Below are positions 57,673-64,000 of a DNA stretch of 64,000 nt, piece by piece. Under the pieces are notes generated by a model. The model saw only the letters and a list, made by a program, of their open reading frames with translations, searched no databases and was not told the DNA's origin. The stretch is taken from positions 1 through 64,000 of the forward strand of contig WLPT01000006.1 of assembly GCA_009698675.1 (NCBI GenBank), given 5' to 3'. The position numbers were made by a program, and so were the translations under genes. Numbering within the stretch: the stretch's first letter is position 1; each line of letters starts with the position of its first letter. Source of the stretch: Actinomycetota bacterium. Its GTDB lineage: Bacteria > Actinomycetota > Actinomycetes > Nanopelagicales > Nanopelagicaceae.

Positions 57673-58173
57673 TTACTCACTCTGACGTTCGAGGGAGGAC
57701 CAAATATGTGACTGCAACTCTTGCGTTGGCGTCTCCATGTCATATGCAAAGAAAAGTTCGCCGGCAACAAGACCATATAGACGAACTCCACCAGTTACAA
57801 TTTTTGCCGTTGGTGTGGAGTATGGCTGATCAAGAACTAGCTGGATCTTTGGCCCGTCGAAGTGCCCCACCCAACCCTCAGTGATTCCAGTGTTATGTGC
57901 AAGAACCACCTCTAAAATATTATTAGGTTTCGGGCGCCAGAAACCAGTTTCAGAACCACCGGGGCGCAGAATTTCGCCCTCTTTATCCAAGATCCATGAA
58001 CGCGAGTAGTAGTTTAAAAAAGGACGTCCATCGTGATTAAAGACAACTTCTTGCGCAAACTCAAAGGGTTCGACATTGGGATACTCACCACGGCCTTTGC
58101 CACGCCAGGTTCCAACCATCCAAGCAAGTGGATTGAGATCTGCATGTAAACCTTCTGGAATTGTAAAAACCAT
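57673..58173 (-). CDS. Nitrobindin-like heme/fatty-acid-binding-fold protein
   Basis: 166 residues. LAWMVGTWRGKGRGEYP carries the GxWxGxG heme-pocket motif of bacterial nitrobindins, and a C-terminal His (LQSHIWSSLER) could be the proximal ligand. It is a ten-stranded barrel family binding ferric heme and nitrogen oxides. Its ATG follows the stop of the upstream 42-aa gene directly. Confidence 0.83.
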   Translation of the reverse strand: MVFTIPEGLHADLNPLAWMVGTWRGKGRGEYPNVEPFEFAQEVVFNHDGRPFLNYYSRSWILDKEGEILRPGGSETGFWRPKPNNILEVVLAHNTGITEGWVGHFDGPKIQLVLDQPYSTPTAKIVTGGVRLYGLVAGELFFAYDMETPTQELQSHIWSSLERQSE

Positions 58174-58302
58174 TTATGGGCGTCCTCTGAATCTAGGTGC
58201 ACGACGTGCCTGTGATTGGCGACCGCGAAATGCATAGAAAATGAGCGCGATACCAAAGACAATAGCTACTAAGCCAAGGATCACAGAGGTAAAGAGCTCC
58301 AT
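58174..58302 (-). CDS. 42-aa single-helix membrane protein
   Basis: Not in the ORF track. The ATG at 58302 gives MELFTSVILGLVAIVFGIAL..., one hydrophobic helix followed by a basic tail (RGRQSQARRAPRFRGRP). The TAA at 58174-58176 is directly followed by the nitrobindin ATG. It fills the gap between YgfZ and nitrobindin exactly, and the helix-plus-basic-tail pattern is typical of small membrane proteins. Function unknown. Confidence 0.72.
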   Translation of the reverse strand: MELFTSVILGLVAIVFGIALIFYAFRGRQSQARRAPRFRGRP

Positions 58303-58320
58303 GTGCAGAGCCTACCGTGC

Positions 58321-59220
58321 TTAAACTATTGCTTGTTGCGAAGCTGGAACTCCATCGACAGTTAGTGTGGCATCCATCGGTGTATTTCGCTTTATTACCG
58401 CGAGTGCAATGGTGCCGAGTTCATGATGGCGGGCCACGGTTCCAAGAAATCCAACAACAACCCCATCGTTTTCAACCTTAACTCCTTTGGCGGGGAAGGC
58501 GACATCGCTACCATCTAAATGCAACATCACTAAGCGCCTCGGTGGGTTACCTAAATTAAAAATCTTGGCAACGGTCTCTTGACCTCTATAACAACCTTTG
58601 TTCATATGGACTGCGCTATTTAAGACGCCAATCTCATTAGGAATCGATTTGTGATCGGTTTCAAAACCGATTCGTGGCCGCCCAGCTGCGACGCGTTCGG
58701 CATCTAAAGCCCACATACCAACTTGTGCTGCAACGGAGTTAAAAGTTGCACTCATCTGCACTAACTCGCTGCGAGGCAGTAATGCATATGGGCCCCCGAT
58801 ATCGGTGGTTATTCCTGGAGCGCGCAGTACTGCGAACTCAGCTGTCGCATCCCGTACATCTACTCGGAGCATGAACTTCATCTTGTTTAAATATGTAAGT
58901 AGGGTTTGGCTATAACCGGGATCGATGACAATCCAAGTCGTCGCACCGTCATCAACCAAATTAAATTGATACTCAATATGGCCTTGCGGGTCCAAAATCA
59001 TCGCCGACTTCCATAGGCCAACGGCTAAATCACTTAAGAACTGCGTGGTTAAATCATGTAACCATTTCAAACGATCCTCTCCGCTCACCGCGACAACGCT
59101 TAAATGTGAGAGGTCGGCCCACGCAGTGCCTGCCTCTAAGGCGCGCTGCTCTTTGACAGGCTCACCAAAATGCCAGATCGCCCCTTTATCTACACCCTCT
59201 TCAACAACTACTGCGCTCAT
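58321..59220 (-). CDS. ygfZ: Folate-binding YgfZ/GcvT-like protein
   Basis: 299 residues. The diagnostic motif KGCYRGQETVAKI, with its conserved Cys, lies at about 200-212. The GcvT-like fold binds tetrahydrofolate and helps maintain iron-sulfur enzymes. It overlaps the Fur-family gene by 4 bp. Confidence 0.9.
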   Translation of the reverse strand: MSAVVVEEGVDKGAIWHFGEPVKEQRALEAGTAWADLSHLSVVAVSGEDRLKWLHDLTTQFLSDLAVGLWKSAMILDPQGHIEYQFNLVDDGATTWIVIDPGYSQTLLTYLNKMKFMLRVDVRDATAEFAVLRAPGITTDIGGPYALLPRSELVQMSATFNSVAAQVGMWALDAERVAAGRPRIGFETDHKSIPNEIGVLNSAVHMNKGCYRGQETVAKIFNLGNPPRRLVMLHLDGSDVAFPAKGVKVENDGVVVGFLGTVARHHELGTIALAVIKRNTPMDATLTVDGVPASQQAIV

Positions 59221-59621
59221 TGGCAGGCGGTACAGGTTCCGTAGACAGCAAAGTGGGTTACATCTGTCTTGAATCCATAATCATCGGCAAGGGAGTTTAC
59301 GAAGTTAGCTGCAACTTCAATCGAGGCATCTCCAATGGATCCACACTTTCCGCAGACTAGATGTAAATGCGTTAACTCTTCAGCTGCATGATATGTCGCA
59401 CCACCATGGCCTAGATGCGTGTGAACAACAAGGCCCACATTTTCTAATGTCTCAAGGTTTCGGTAGACAGTGGAGAGATTAATTCCTGGATGTGCCAGAC
59501 GAACTTTCTCTGCAATCTCTTCAGGGGTTGAATGCCCCAGTTCACGGACGGCCGATAAAACAAGCTCACGTTGAGGGGTAAGGCGTAGCCCCTTTTCGTG
59601 CAGTTCGTGCTTATTAGCCAT
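59217..59621 (-). CDS. Fur family metalloregulator
   Basis: 134 residues. A winged helix (LTPQRELVLSAV ... INLSTVYRNLETLENVGLV) precedes a dimerisation domain with CGKC and CTAC pairs for structural zinc and the HLHLVC sensory region. Fur, Zur and PerR cannot be separated by eye. Overlaps DUF4395 by 8 bp. Its place in the operon with YgfZ suggests metal or redox control. Confidence 0.88.
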   Translation of the reverse strand: MANKHELHEKGLRLTPQRELVLSAVRELGHSTPEEIAEKVRLAHPGINLSTVYRNLETLENVGLVVHTHLGHGGATYHAAEELTHLHLVCGKCGSIGDASIEVAANFVNSLADDYGFKTDVTHFAVYGTCTACQ

Positions 59622-60063
59622 GTGAGAATCTTACGCGAAGAAGTAGCAAATAGAGTTCACAGCCTAAGCAGAAGTTAAAAGCTGCATTTAAAAACGCTGC
59701 CGCTAGGGCAAAACTCACTGCAATAGTGAAAATTGGTGCGATACCAGTGAGCGCACCCGCAACCCCAGTAATAGCAAAGAGTAGTCCAACGCTTTGGGCA
59801 AACTGTGGTGGGCGAATATCTTCAACAATCGCCTTGCCTTTGAGTCGAGGTTTAATAATCTTTCGAAAAATAAAGGCGTACGGAGTGAACTGTGGGCCTT
59901 TAGTAGAACCAATTAGAAAGACAACTGCTTGTGCACCTAAAATCCAAATATTTGAAGTAACGAGAGTAACTGCTAACACAATCGTAGTGAGAGCCGCCGA
60001 AAAACGTGGACCTCTTGCATCAATTGAAACTGCGGCTATTTTTTCTGCTAGAACTTGAGTCAT
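59614..60063 (-). CDS. DUF4395 membrane protein
   Basis: 149 residues with about four hydrophobic helices. RGPRFSAALTTIVLAVTL and FNFCLGCELYLLLLR (two cysteines) match DUF4395, an actinobacterial family often beside thioredoxin or sulfurtransferase genes. It starts after AAAGGA and a leader hairpin. Probably linked to sulfur or redox metabolism, from context only. Confidence 0.83.
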   Translation of the reverse strand: MTQVLAEKIAAVSIDARGPRFSAALTTIVLAVTLVTSNIWILGAQAVVFLIGSTKGPQFTPYAFIFRKIIKPRLKGKAIVEDIRPPQFAQSVGLLFAITGVAGALTGIAPIFTIAVSFALAAAFLNAAFNFCLGCELYLLLLRVRFSHG

Positions 60064-60089
60064 TAGATATTCCTTTGGTCGTTGAGTGG

Positions 60090-60116
60090 GTAATTGTTTT
60101 TAACTACAACAATTAC
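60090..60116 (-). promoter_or_regulatory. Leader-mRNA hairpin between leader peptide and DUF4395
   Basis: GTAATTGTT and AACAATTAC are perfect inverted repeats (9-bp stem, 9-nt loop). On the minus-strand mRNA the hairpin begins within the leader-peptide stop region and ends about 26 nt before the DUF4395 start. Ribosome stalling on the leader would alter this structure, as in translational attenuators. Confidence 0.65.
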
Positions 60117-60190
60117 ATTCGACACAAAGAGCCAGCAAGGCGACCGAAATCAATTACTCGGCGCTTGGTGAAATTACTGGCTAAAGACAT
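60113..60190 (-). CDS. 25-aa putative cysteine-type leader peptide
   Basis: Not in the ORF track. It encodes MSLASNFTKRRVIDFGRLAGSLCRM. The pattern of RR, xID, R, Ser and a near-terminal Cys-Arg resembles the actinobacterial leader peptides found before sulfur-metabolism genes (form like RRHIDLLRVSSALC). It stops just before a perfect hairpin and the DUF4395 gene. The start is about 7 nt past a TAAGAT sequence, so the mRNA may be leaderless. A cysteine-sensing attenuator is inferred. Confidence 0.6.
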   Translation of the reverse strand: MSLASNFTKRRVIDFGRLAGSLCRM

Positions 60191-60234
60191 AGTAGGAATC
60201 TTAAACAGGGATAGTTTTTAAAGCCAGTTGCAAA

Positions 60235-60645
60235 CTATTGGCGAATAGCCGCCAGCGCGGTCATAACTTGTTCTCGCTTTGGTGCGCCAACGGCGCGGCC
60301 CACTTCACGTCCACTGGGGTCGAGAATTAGCGTCGTTGGCGTACTCAAGATATTTAATTTCCGGACTAGATCCAACTGCGCTTCGGCATCGACTTCAACA
60401 TGGGTAACATCGTGCATATCTGTGACGATATTTTCAAGCAGAGCTCGCGTAGCCCGACATGGGGTACAAAATGCCGATGAGAACTGCACCAGCGTTGCGC
60501 GTGATCCCAGCGCGCCGCCAATCATTGATTGGCTTATAAGAGATGGCCCGTATTTAGCTTTCACTGTGCCGCGCGAGCGCCGATACCAAAGGCCATATCC
60601 GCTGGCTAGGCCCAGGACAATGGCGAGTGGAAGCAATGTTTTCAC
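60235..60645 (-). CDS. Membrane-anchored thioredoxin-like protein
   Basis: About 136 residues. I prefer the GTG at 60645 (MKTLLPLAIVLGLASGYGLWYRRSRG); the track start at 60663 is a TTG sharing its first base with the divergent regulator. One N-terminal helix anchors a thioredoxin domain with redox motif FCTPCRA and cis-Pro in STPTTLI. It lies upstream of DUF4395, matching the thiX-Rv0817c-glnR-mshD neighbourhood of mycobacteria. Confidence 0.83.
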   Translation of the reverse strand: MKTLLPLAIVLGLASGYGLWYRRSRGTVKAKYGPSLISQSMIGGALGSRATLVQFSSAFCTPCRATRALLENIVTDMHDVTHVEVDAEAQLDLVRKLNILSTPTTLILDPSGREVGRAVGAPKREQVMTALAAIRQ

Positions 60646-60662
60646 GAGGGTAGTCTGTACCA

Positions 60663-61376
60663 ATGGCCAGAGTGTTGCTACTTACAAACACTCAATTGGC
60701 GAGCGCTGAAGTTCTACCCGCATTGGCCTTGCTTGCGCATAACGTTCGCATCTTGCCCGCTGAGGCCAGCATCCTCGTTGATGTTCCTGAAGTAGATCTC
60801 ATCCTGGTCGATGCACGCCGCGACTTACCCTCTGCAAAATCCCTAGCACGTCTATTAACAACTACTGGGCTTGGCTGCCCGATTATTGTTATTGCAACTG
60901 AGGGTGGACTGTCGGCAGTAAGTGCCGATTGGGGAATCGATGATGTCATGCTCGATACATCTGGGCCTGCTGAAGTCGATGCAAGAATTCGAATCGCAGT
61001 TGGAAAGCATCACGCAGTCATGGCGCTAAGTGATCCTCACTCAGGTGAAATTCGCACAGGAGATGTCGTCATTGATGAATCAACGTACACCGCTCGACTT
61101 AAGGGAAATGTTTTAGATTTAACATTTAAAGAGTTTGAGCTCTTGAAGTACTTAGCCCAACATCCTGGCCGTGTCTTTACTCGCGCCCAACTTTTGCAGG
61201 AGATTTGGGGCTATGACTACTTTGGAGGAACGCGCACGGTCGATGTGCATATTCGTCGATTACGTTCAAAGTTAGGTCCAGAGTTTGAGGCGATAATCGG
61301 AACCGTTCGCAATGTTGGCTATCGCTTCACAATGCCAACTGGTGGCAAAGAGAGCGCCATTAACGAGCGTGTCTAA
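60663..61376 (+). CDS. glnR: OmpR-type response regulator, GlnR-like
   Basis: 237 residues. The receiver half (about 1-120) lacks the usual pair of acidic residues near the N-terminus but keeps Asp in [13 protein letters not shown], as in GlnR. The C-terminal winged helix ([53 protein letters not shown]) binds DNA. GlnR controls nitrogen genes in actinomycetes without a dedicated kinase. It is followed 2 bp later by the MshD-like gene, as in mycobacteria. Confidence 0.83.
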   Translation: MARVLLLTNTQLASAEVLPALALLAHNVRILPAEASILVDVPEVDLILVDARRDLPSAKSLARLLTTTGLGCPIIVIATEGGLSAVSADWGIDDVMLDTSGPAEVDARIRIAVGKHHAVMALSDPHSGEIRTGDVVIDESTYTARLKGNVLDLTFKEFELLKYLAQHPGRVFTRAQLLQEIWGYDYFGGTRTVDVHIRRLRSKLGPEFEAIIGTVRNVGYRFTMPTGGKESAINERV

Positions 61377-61378
61377 AC

Positions 61379-61852
61379 ATGCGCCATATTTTAAAAATAC
61401 ATCGCGCGCTTCAAGGTCGCATTCCAGATACTGATCACGGTTTCACAATTGAAAGCTTTGATCCGCTAATTCATAAGCAGGTATGGCTAGATCTCAACAA
61501 TAAGATCTTTATCAACCACCCAGATCAAGGTAACTGGGTGATGCAAGATTTAGAGAATCGCATGGCTGAACCCTGGTTTGATGCCGCTGGATTTTTTCTA
61601 GCGATTGAGAGCGGTTCATTGGTCGGAATGTGTTGGACCAAGATTCATCACGATCTAGTCAACCAAGCCCCTGTTGGTGAGTTATATGTCGTTGGTGTCG
61701 ATCCCGAATTTATGGGCCATGGCATTGGTCGCGCCGTATCTATCGCCGCGATGAACTACTTGTTTGCCCAAGGCATTAGAGATGCGATGTTGTATGTCGA
61801 TGCCGATAATGAAAAGGGCCTAAAACTCTACGAGAGCTTAGGGTTTAATTAA
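61379..61852 (+). CDS. mshD: Mycothiol synthase-like single GNAT domain (half-size MshD)
   Basis: 157 residues. INHPDQGNWVMQDLENRMAEPWFD, FLAIESGSLVGMCWTKIH, ELYVVGVDPEFMGHGIGRA (acetyl-CoA loop) and LYVDADNEKGLKLYESLGF match the C-terminal acetyltransferase of MshD. Full-length MshD is about 300 residues with two GNAT domains; the N-terminal domain and the last dozen residues are missing here. It would acetylate cysteinyl-GlcN-inositol. Its 3' end overlaps the convergent aminotransferase gene. Confidence 0.78.
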   Translation: MRHILKIHRALQGRIPDTDHGFTIESFDPLIHKQVWLDLNNKIFINHPDQGNWVMQDLENRMAEPWFDAAGFFLAIESGSLVGMCWTKIHHDLVNQAPVGELYVVGVDPEFMGHGIGRAVSIAAMNYLFAQGIRDAMLYVDADNEKGLKLYESLGFN

Positions 61853-63043
61853 ATCTCTCAGCCCAGCAACAAGGCGATCGACATCCTCACGGGTTGAATA
61901 AGGTGCAATACCAGCCCGCAGCGCTCCAGCATCACCTAGGCCAAGCTTTCGCGAGACCTCAAGGGCATAGAAATTATTTGCTGGAAGATTCACTTTCTTG
62001 CCAGCCATCGCGCTATAAATCGCGGCATTGTCATGGCCGGCAAAGGAGAAGTAGATCGTCGGTGTGCGGTCTTTGGCATGGCCATAGAGAGTTACACCTG
62101 GAAGCGTTTTTATCGAACTCTCCATGTATGCAAAGAGCTCCTCTTCGTAGGCCTCGAGTGCCTTCATTGAGTTAACAATTTTTTCACGTCTTGTTACACC
62201 GGCGCCTGGGGCCATTGCTGCAATAAAGTTAACTGCGGCATTACAACCAGCCATAATTTCATAGGGAAGGGTTCCGAACTCAAATTTCTCTGGCACATTA
62301 CTGGTCGATGGTAGGAGCTTGTCGTTATTGAGCGAGTTAAGAAGTGCCGGTGATGCCGCTAACGCCGCGCAGTGTGGGCCCATTAACTTATAGAACGAGA
62401 AACCAAAGAAATCGGCACCAATATCTCTGGCACTTATCGCCGTATGTGCAGTCAAGTGCACACCGTCGACATAGAAAAGCGCACCGGTCTTATGAACGGC
62501 CGTCGCGATAGCTTTGAGATCAGGACGCGTTCCGATGGTATTTCCGGCGCCAGTGATTGCGACTAACTTAGTCTTTGCAGATAAAACCGCTTCAACTGCG
62601 GCAACGGTTAACTCTGATGTTTCAACATCAAATTCGGCCCACCTCACAGTTGCGCCTACGGCTTCGGCGGCTTGAACCCAGGGGCGGATATTTGAATCGT
62701 GATCCAATCGCGAAACAACGATCTCATCTCCGGGCTTCCAACTCTTGGCAAGCGTTCGAGAAAAGTCATATGTGAGTTGAGTCCAGGAACGTCCATATAC
62801 AACTCCACCTGGATCTACATCAATTAAATCACCAACGGCTTTGCGGAACTCATTAACAATCTCGTCGGCATTCTTTTCAGATTCAGTCAAGGTGTTTCGA
62901 TTAGAGATTGGTTTGGTAATCGCATCAGCTATCGCTGCACCAACAACATCCGGAACTTGACTACCTCCGGGGCCATCAAAAAAAGCTAAGCCCGAGGCAA
63001 GGGAGGGAAAGTGGGCGCGTATGGCGTTAACGTCGTAAGTCAT
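61838..63043 (-). CDS. Cysteine-desulfurase-like class V aminotransferase
   Basis: 401 residues. FFDGPGGSQVP begins the fold, LDHDSNIRPW and FYVDGVHLTAHTAI hold the PLP Asp region, and GFSFYKLMGPHCA the PLP Lys. It belongs to the SufS/CsdA-like group that lacks a clear catalytic Cys loop, annotated as cysteine desulfurase-like. The true substrate is uncertain. Confidence 0.82.
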   Translation of the reverse strand: MTYDVNAIRAHFPSLASGLAFFDGPGGSQVPDVVGAAIADAITKPISNRNTLTESEKNADEIVNEFRKAVGDLIDVDPGGVVYGRSWTQLTYDFSRTLAKSWKPGDEIVVSRLDHDSNIRPWVQAAEAVGATVRWAEFDVETSELTVAAVEAVLSAKTKLVAITGAGNTIGTRPDLKAIATAVHKTGALFYVDGVHLTAHTAISARDIGADFFGFSFYKLMGPHCAALAASPALLNSLNNDKLLPSTSNVPEKFEFGTLPYEIMAGCNAAVNFIAAMAPGAGVTRREKIVNSMKALEAYEEELFAYMESSIKTLPGVTLYGHAKDRTPTIYFSFAGHDNAAIYSAMAGKKVNLPANNFYALEVSRKLGLGDAGALRAGIAPYSTREDVDRLVAGLRDLIKP

Positions 63044-63056
63044 ACGGGGCAGGCTA

Positions 63057-64000
63057 TCACTGCGTTAGTTCGGCGCACATAGCTCGAAAGGCTTTTGTAT
63101 GTGCATCGACATCGGCCGCAGTCGTATCAGGGCACATCAGCGCCATGTTATGAAAAGGGGTGATCAAAAAACCATCGTTGAGCATGCGCAGGTGAATGTA
63201 CTGCTCTAACTCAAAATCTCCCGCATCGTTGGCATCGGCACCAGTGATTGGCGCACTCGTTGCAAACATATATTCACCACGGGCACCTAAACGGTTACAC
63301 GTCCACGGTAAACCAAACTCTTTAATCGAGGCGTCGACGCCATCTGACCAACGCGTGCCAAGCTCAATCATGCGATCGAAGTTTTCTTGTGTAAGAACCT
63401 GCGAGAGTGTTGCACGCATCGATGCAAGTGAAAGCGCGTTACCGGCCAGCGTTCCACCGATTCCACCAGTGTCAATGATCTCTAACTCGACCATCTTCTT
63501 AATCGAATCGGCAATCTCCTGAGTCATTCCAAAAGTTCCCGTTGGAATTCCCCCAGCGATAGCTTTTCCGATGGTTAAGAAATCGGGCTTTAATCCGAGA
63601 TCAGCGGTCATTCCGCCAGGGCCAACTGAGATTGTATGTGTCTCATCGATAATTAAAATTGTTCCATATTTCTTAGCAAGGCTTTGTACTGCATCTAAAT
63701 AACCTGCCTGCGGCAAGACGATTCCAACGTTAGTCATCGCAGGCTCCATTAAAATAGCTGCAACATCACCATGAGCTAAAGCCTTTTCCATTCCTGCGAT
63801 ATCGTTAAATTCAACGACTCGTGTTGTGACATCGAGTGCAACAGGTGCTCCGATGTTTCCTTCGCGAGCAACGGTATCCCCGTGTGAATCTAACGTTGCA
63901 AAGGTTTCATCCACCGAGCCGTGATAACAACGATCGATGACAACGATCTTTGATCGACCAGTGATCATGCGTGAATAACGGATTACATGGCGGTTGGCAT
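63057..64000 (-). CDS. Class III PLP aminotransferase / glutamate-1-semialdehyde aminomutase-like (5' part outside window)
   Basis: The frame stays open upstream of the track's Met to the window edge (NRHVIRYSRMITGRSKIVV), so the N-terminus is missing. Visible parts: LILIDETHTISVGPGGM (PLP Asp), FLTIGKAIAGGIPTGTFG (PLP Lys) and GTLAGNALSLASMRATL. It groups with class III aminotransferases near HemL; being next to another PLP enzyme suggests a catabolic role, not heme synthesis. Confidence 0.82.
   Translation of the reverse strand, partial: ANRHVIRYSRMITGRSKIVVIDRCYHGSVDETFATLDSHGDTVAREGNIGAPVALDVTTRVVEFNDIAGMEKALAHGDVAAILMEPAMTNVGIVLPQAGYLDAVQSLAKKYGTILIIDETHTISVGPGGMTADLGLKPDFLTIGKAIAGGIPTGTFGMTQEIADSIKKMVELEIIDTGGIGGTLAGNALSLASMRATLSQVLTQENFDRMIELGTRWSDGVDASIKEFGLPWTCNRLGARGEYMFATSAPITGADANDAGDFELEQYIHLRMLNDGFLITPFHNMALMCPDTTAADVDAHTKAFRAMCAELTQ

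Noticed and set aside
60006-60221. 71-aa plus-strand ORF over the DUF4395 leader region
   Set aside because: It is antisense to DUF4395 and to the leader peptide and resembles no family; the minus-strand reading is better supported.

Overview
The window looks like a chromosome segment of a small-genome actinobacterium. Family content points to the phylum: CarD, MshA, an MshD-like acetyltransferase, a GlnR-type regulator, MutT1, and the actinobacterial families DUF2530, DUF3027, DUF3263 and DUF4395. The moderate (not high) GC by eye, very short intergenic gaps and frequent 1-4 bp gene overlaps suggest a streamlined freshwater lineage such as Nanopelagicales (acI). That placement is inference; no rRNA gene is present to confirm it.

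Layout. 1-1600: the tail of a sensor kinase, then two nearly identical tRNA-Arg(CCT) genes bracketing one secreted HEXXH protein. 1680-6070: a saccharopine-dehydrogenase-like protein, a cysteine-motif GMC oxidoreductase, an SDR and a secreted coiled-coil protein. 6164-9709: a membrane GGDEF protein, photolyase and an esterase. 9664-17191: an alpha-glucan module (intracellular GH13, exported GH13, MalG/MalF permeases and a MalE-type binding protein). 17362-31587: mostly housekeeping genes (citrate synthase, PdxH, SerC, two MFS carriers, cold-shock protein, GroEL with a CIRCE operator, a PLP decarboxylase, carbonic anhydrase, tRNA-Thr, Ppx). 31589-38457: MutT1-Ppk, GH2 beta-galactosidase and an SGNH hydrolase.

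38462-53640 is the most interesting part. Actinobacteria such as Mycobacterium usually have carD-ispD-ispF-cysS-rlmB contiguous. Here carD and a degenerate ispD lie at one end, ispF-cysS-rlmB at the other, and about 11 kb has been placed between them. That block holds HPr and Enzyme I, a three-gene 2-oxo-acid/acetoin-dehydrogenase-like complex whose E2 has lost the catalytic His, a SorC-type regulator, GutM, a four-piece glucitol-type PTS, a COG4091-like SAF-domain oxidoreductase, and a second ispD with an intact CTP-binding loop. It reads as a self-contained sugar-alcohol uptake and catabolism cassette with its own phosphotransfer chain.

53757-64000: LpqE-like lipoprotein, then gpmA-ybjN-mshA (an actinobacterial synteny group), then a long minus-strand operon (DUF4395-Fur-YgfZ-42-aa membrane protein-nitrobindin-asparaginase). 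That operon is preceded by an unlisted 25-aa ORF resembling actinobacterial cysteine-type leader peptides, followed by a perfect 9-bp hairpin. Opposite lie thioredoxin, a GlnR-like regulator and a half-size MshD. The window ends in two PLP-enzyme genes, the last cut by the edge.

Genes absent from the ORF track but supported here: the sensor-kinase tail (3-257), the 42-aa protein (58174-58302), the 25-aa leader peptide (60113-60190) and, weakly, a 26-aa membrane peptide (21549-21629).
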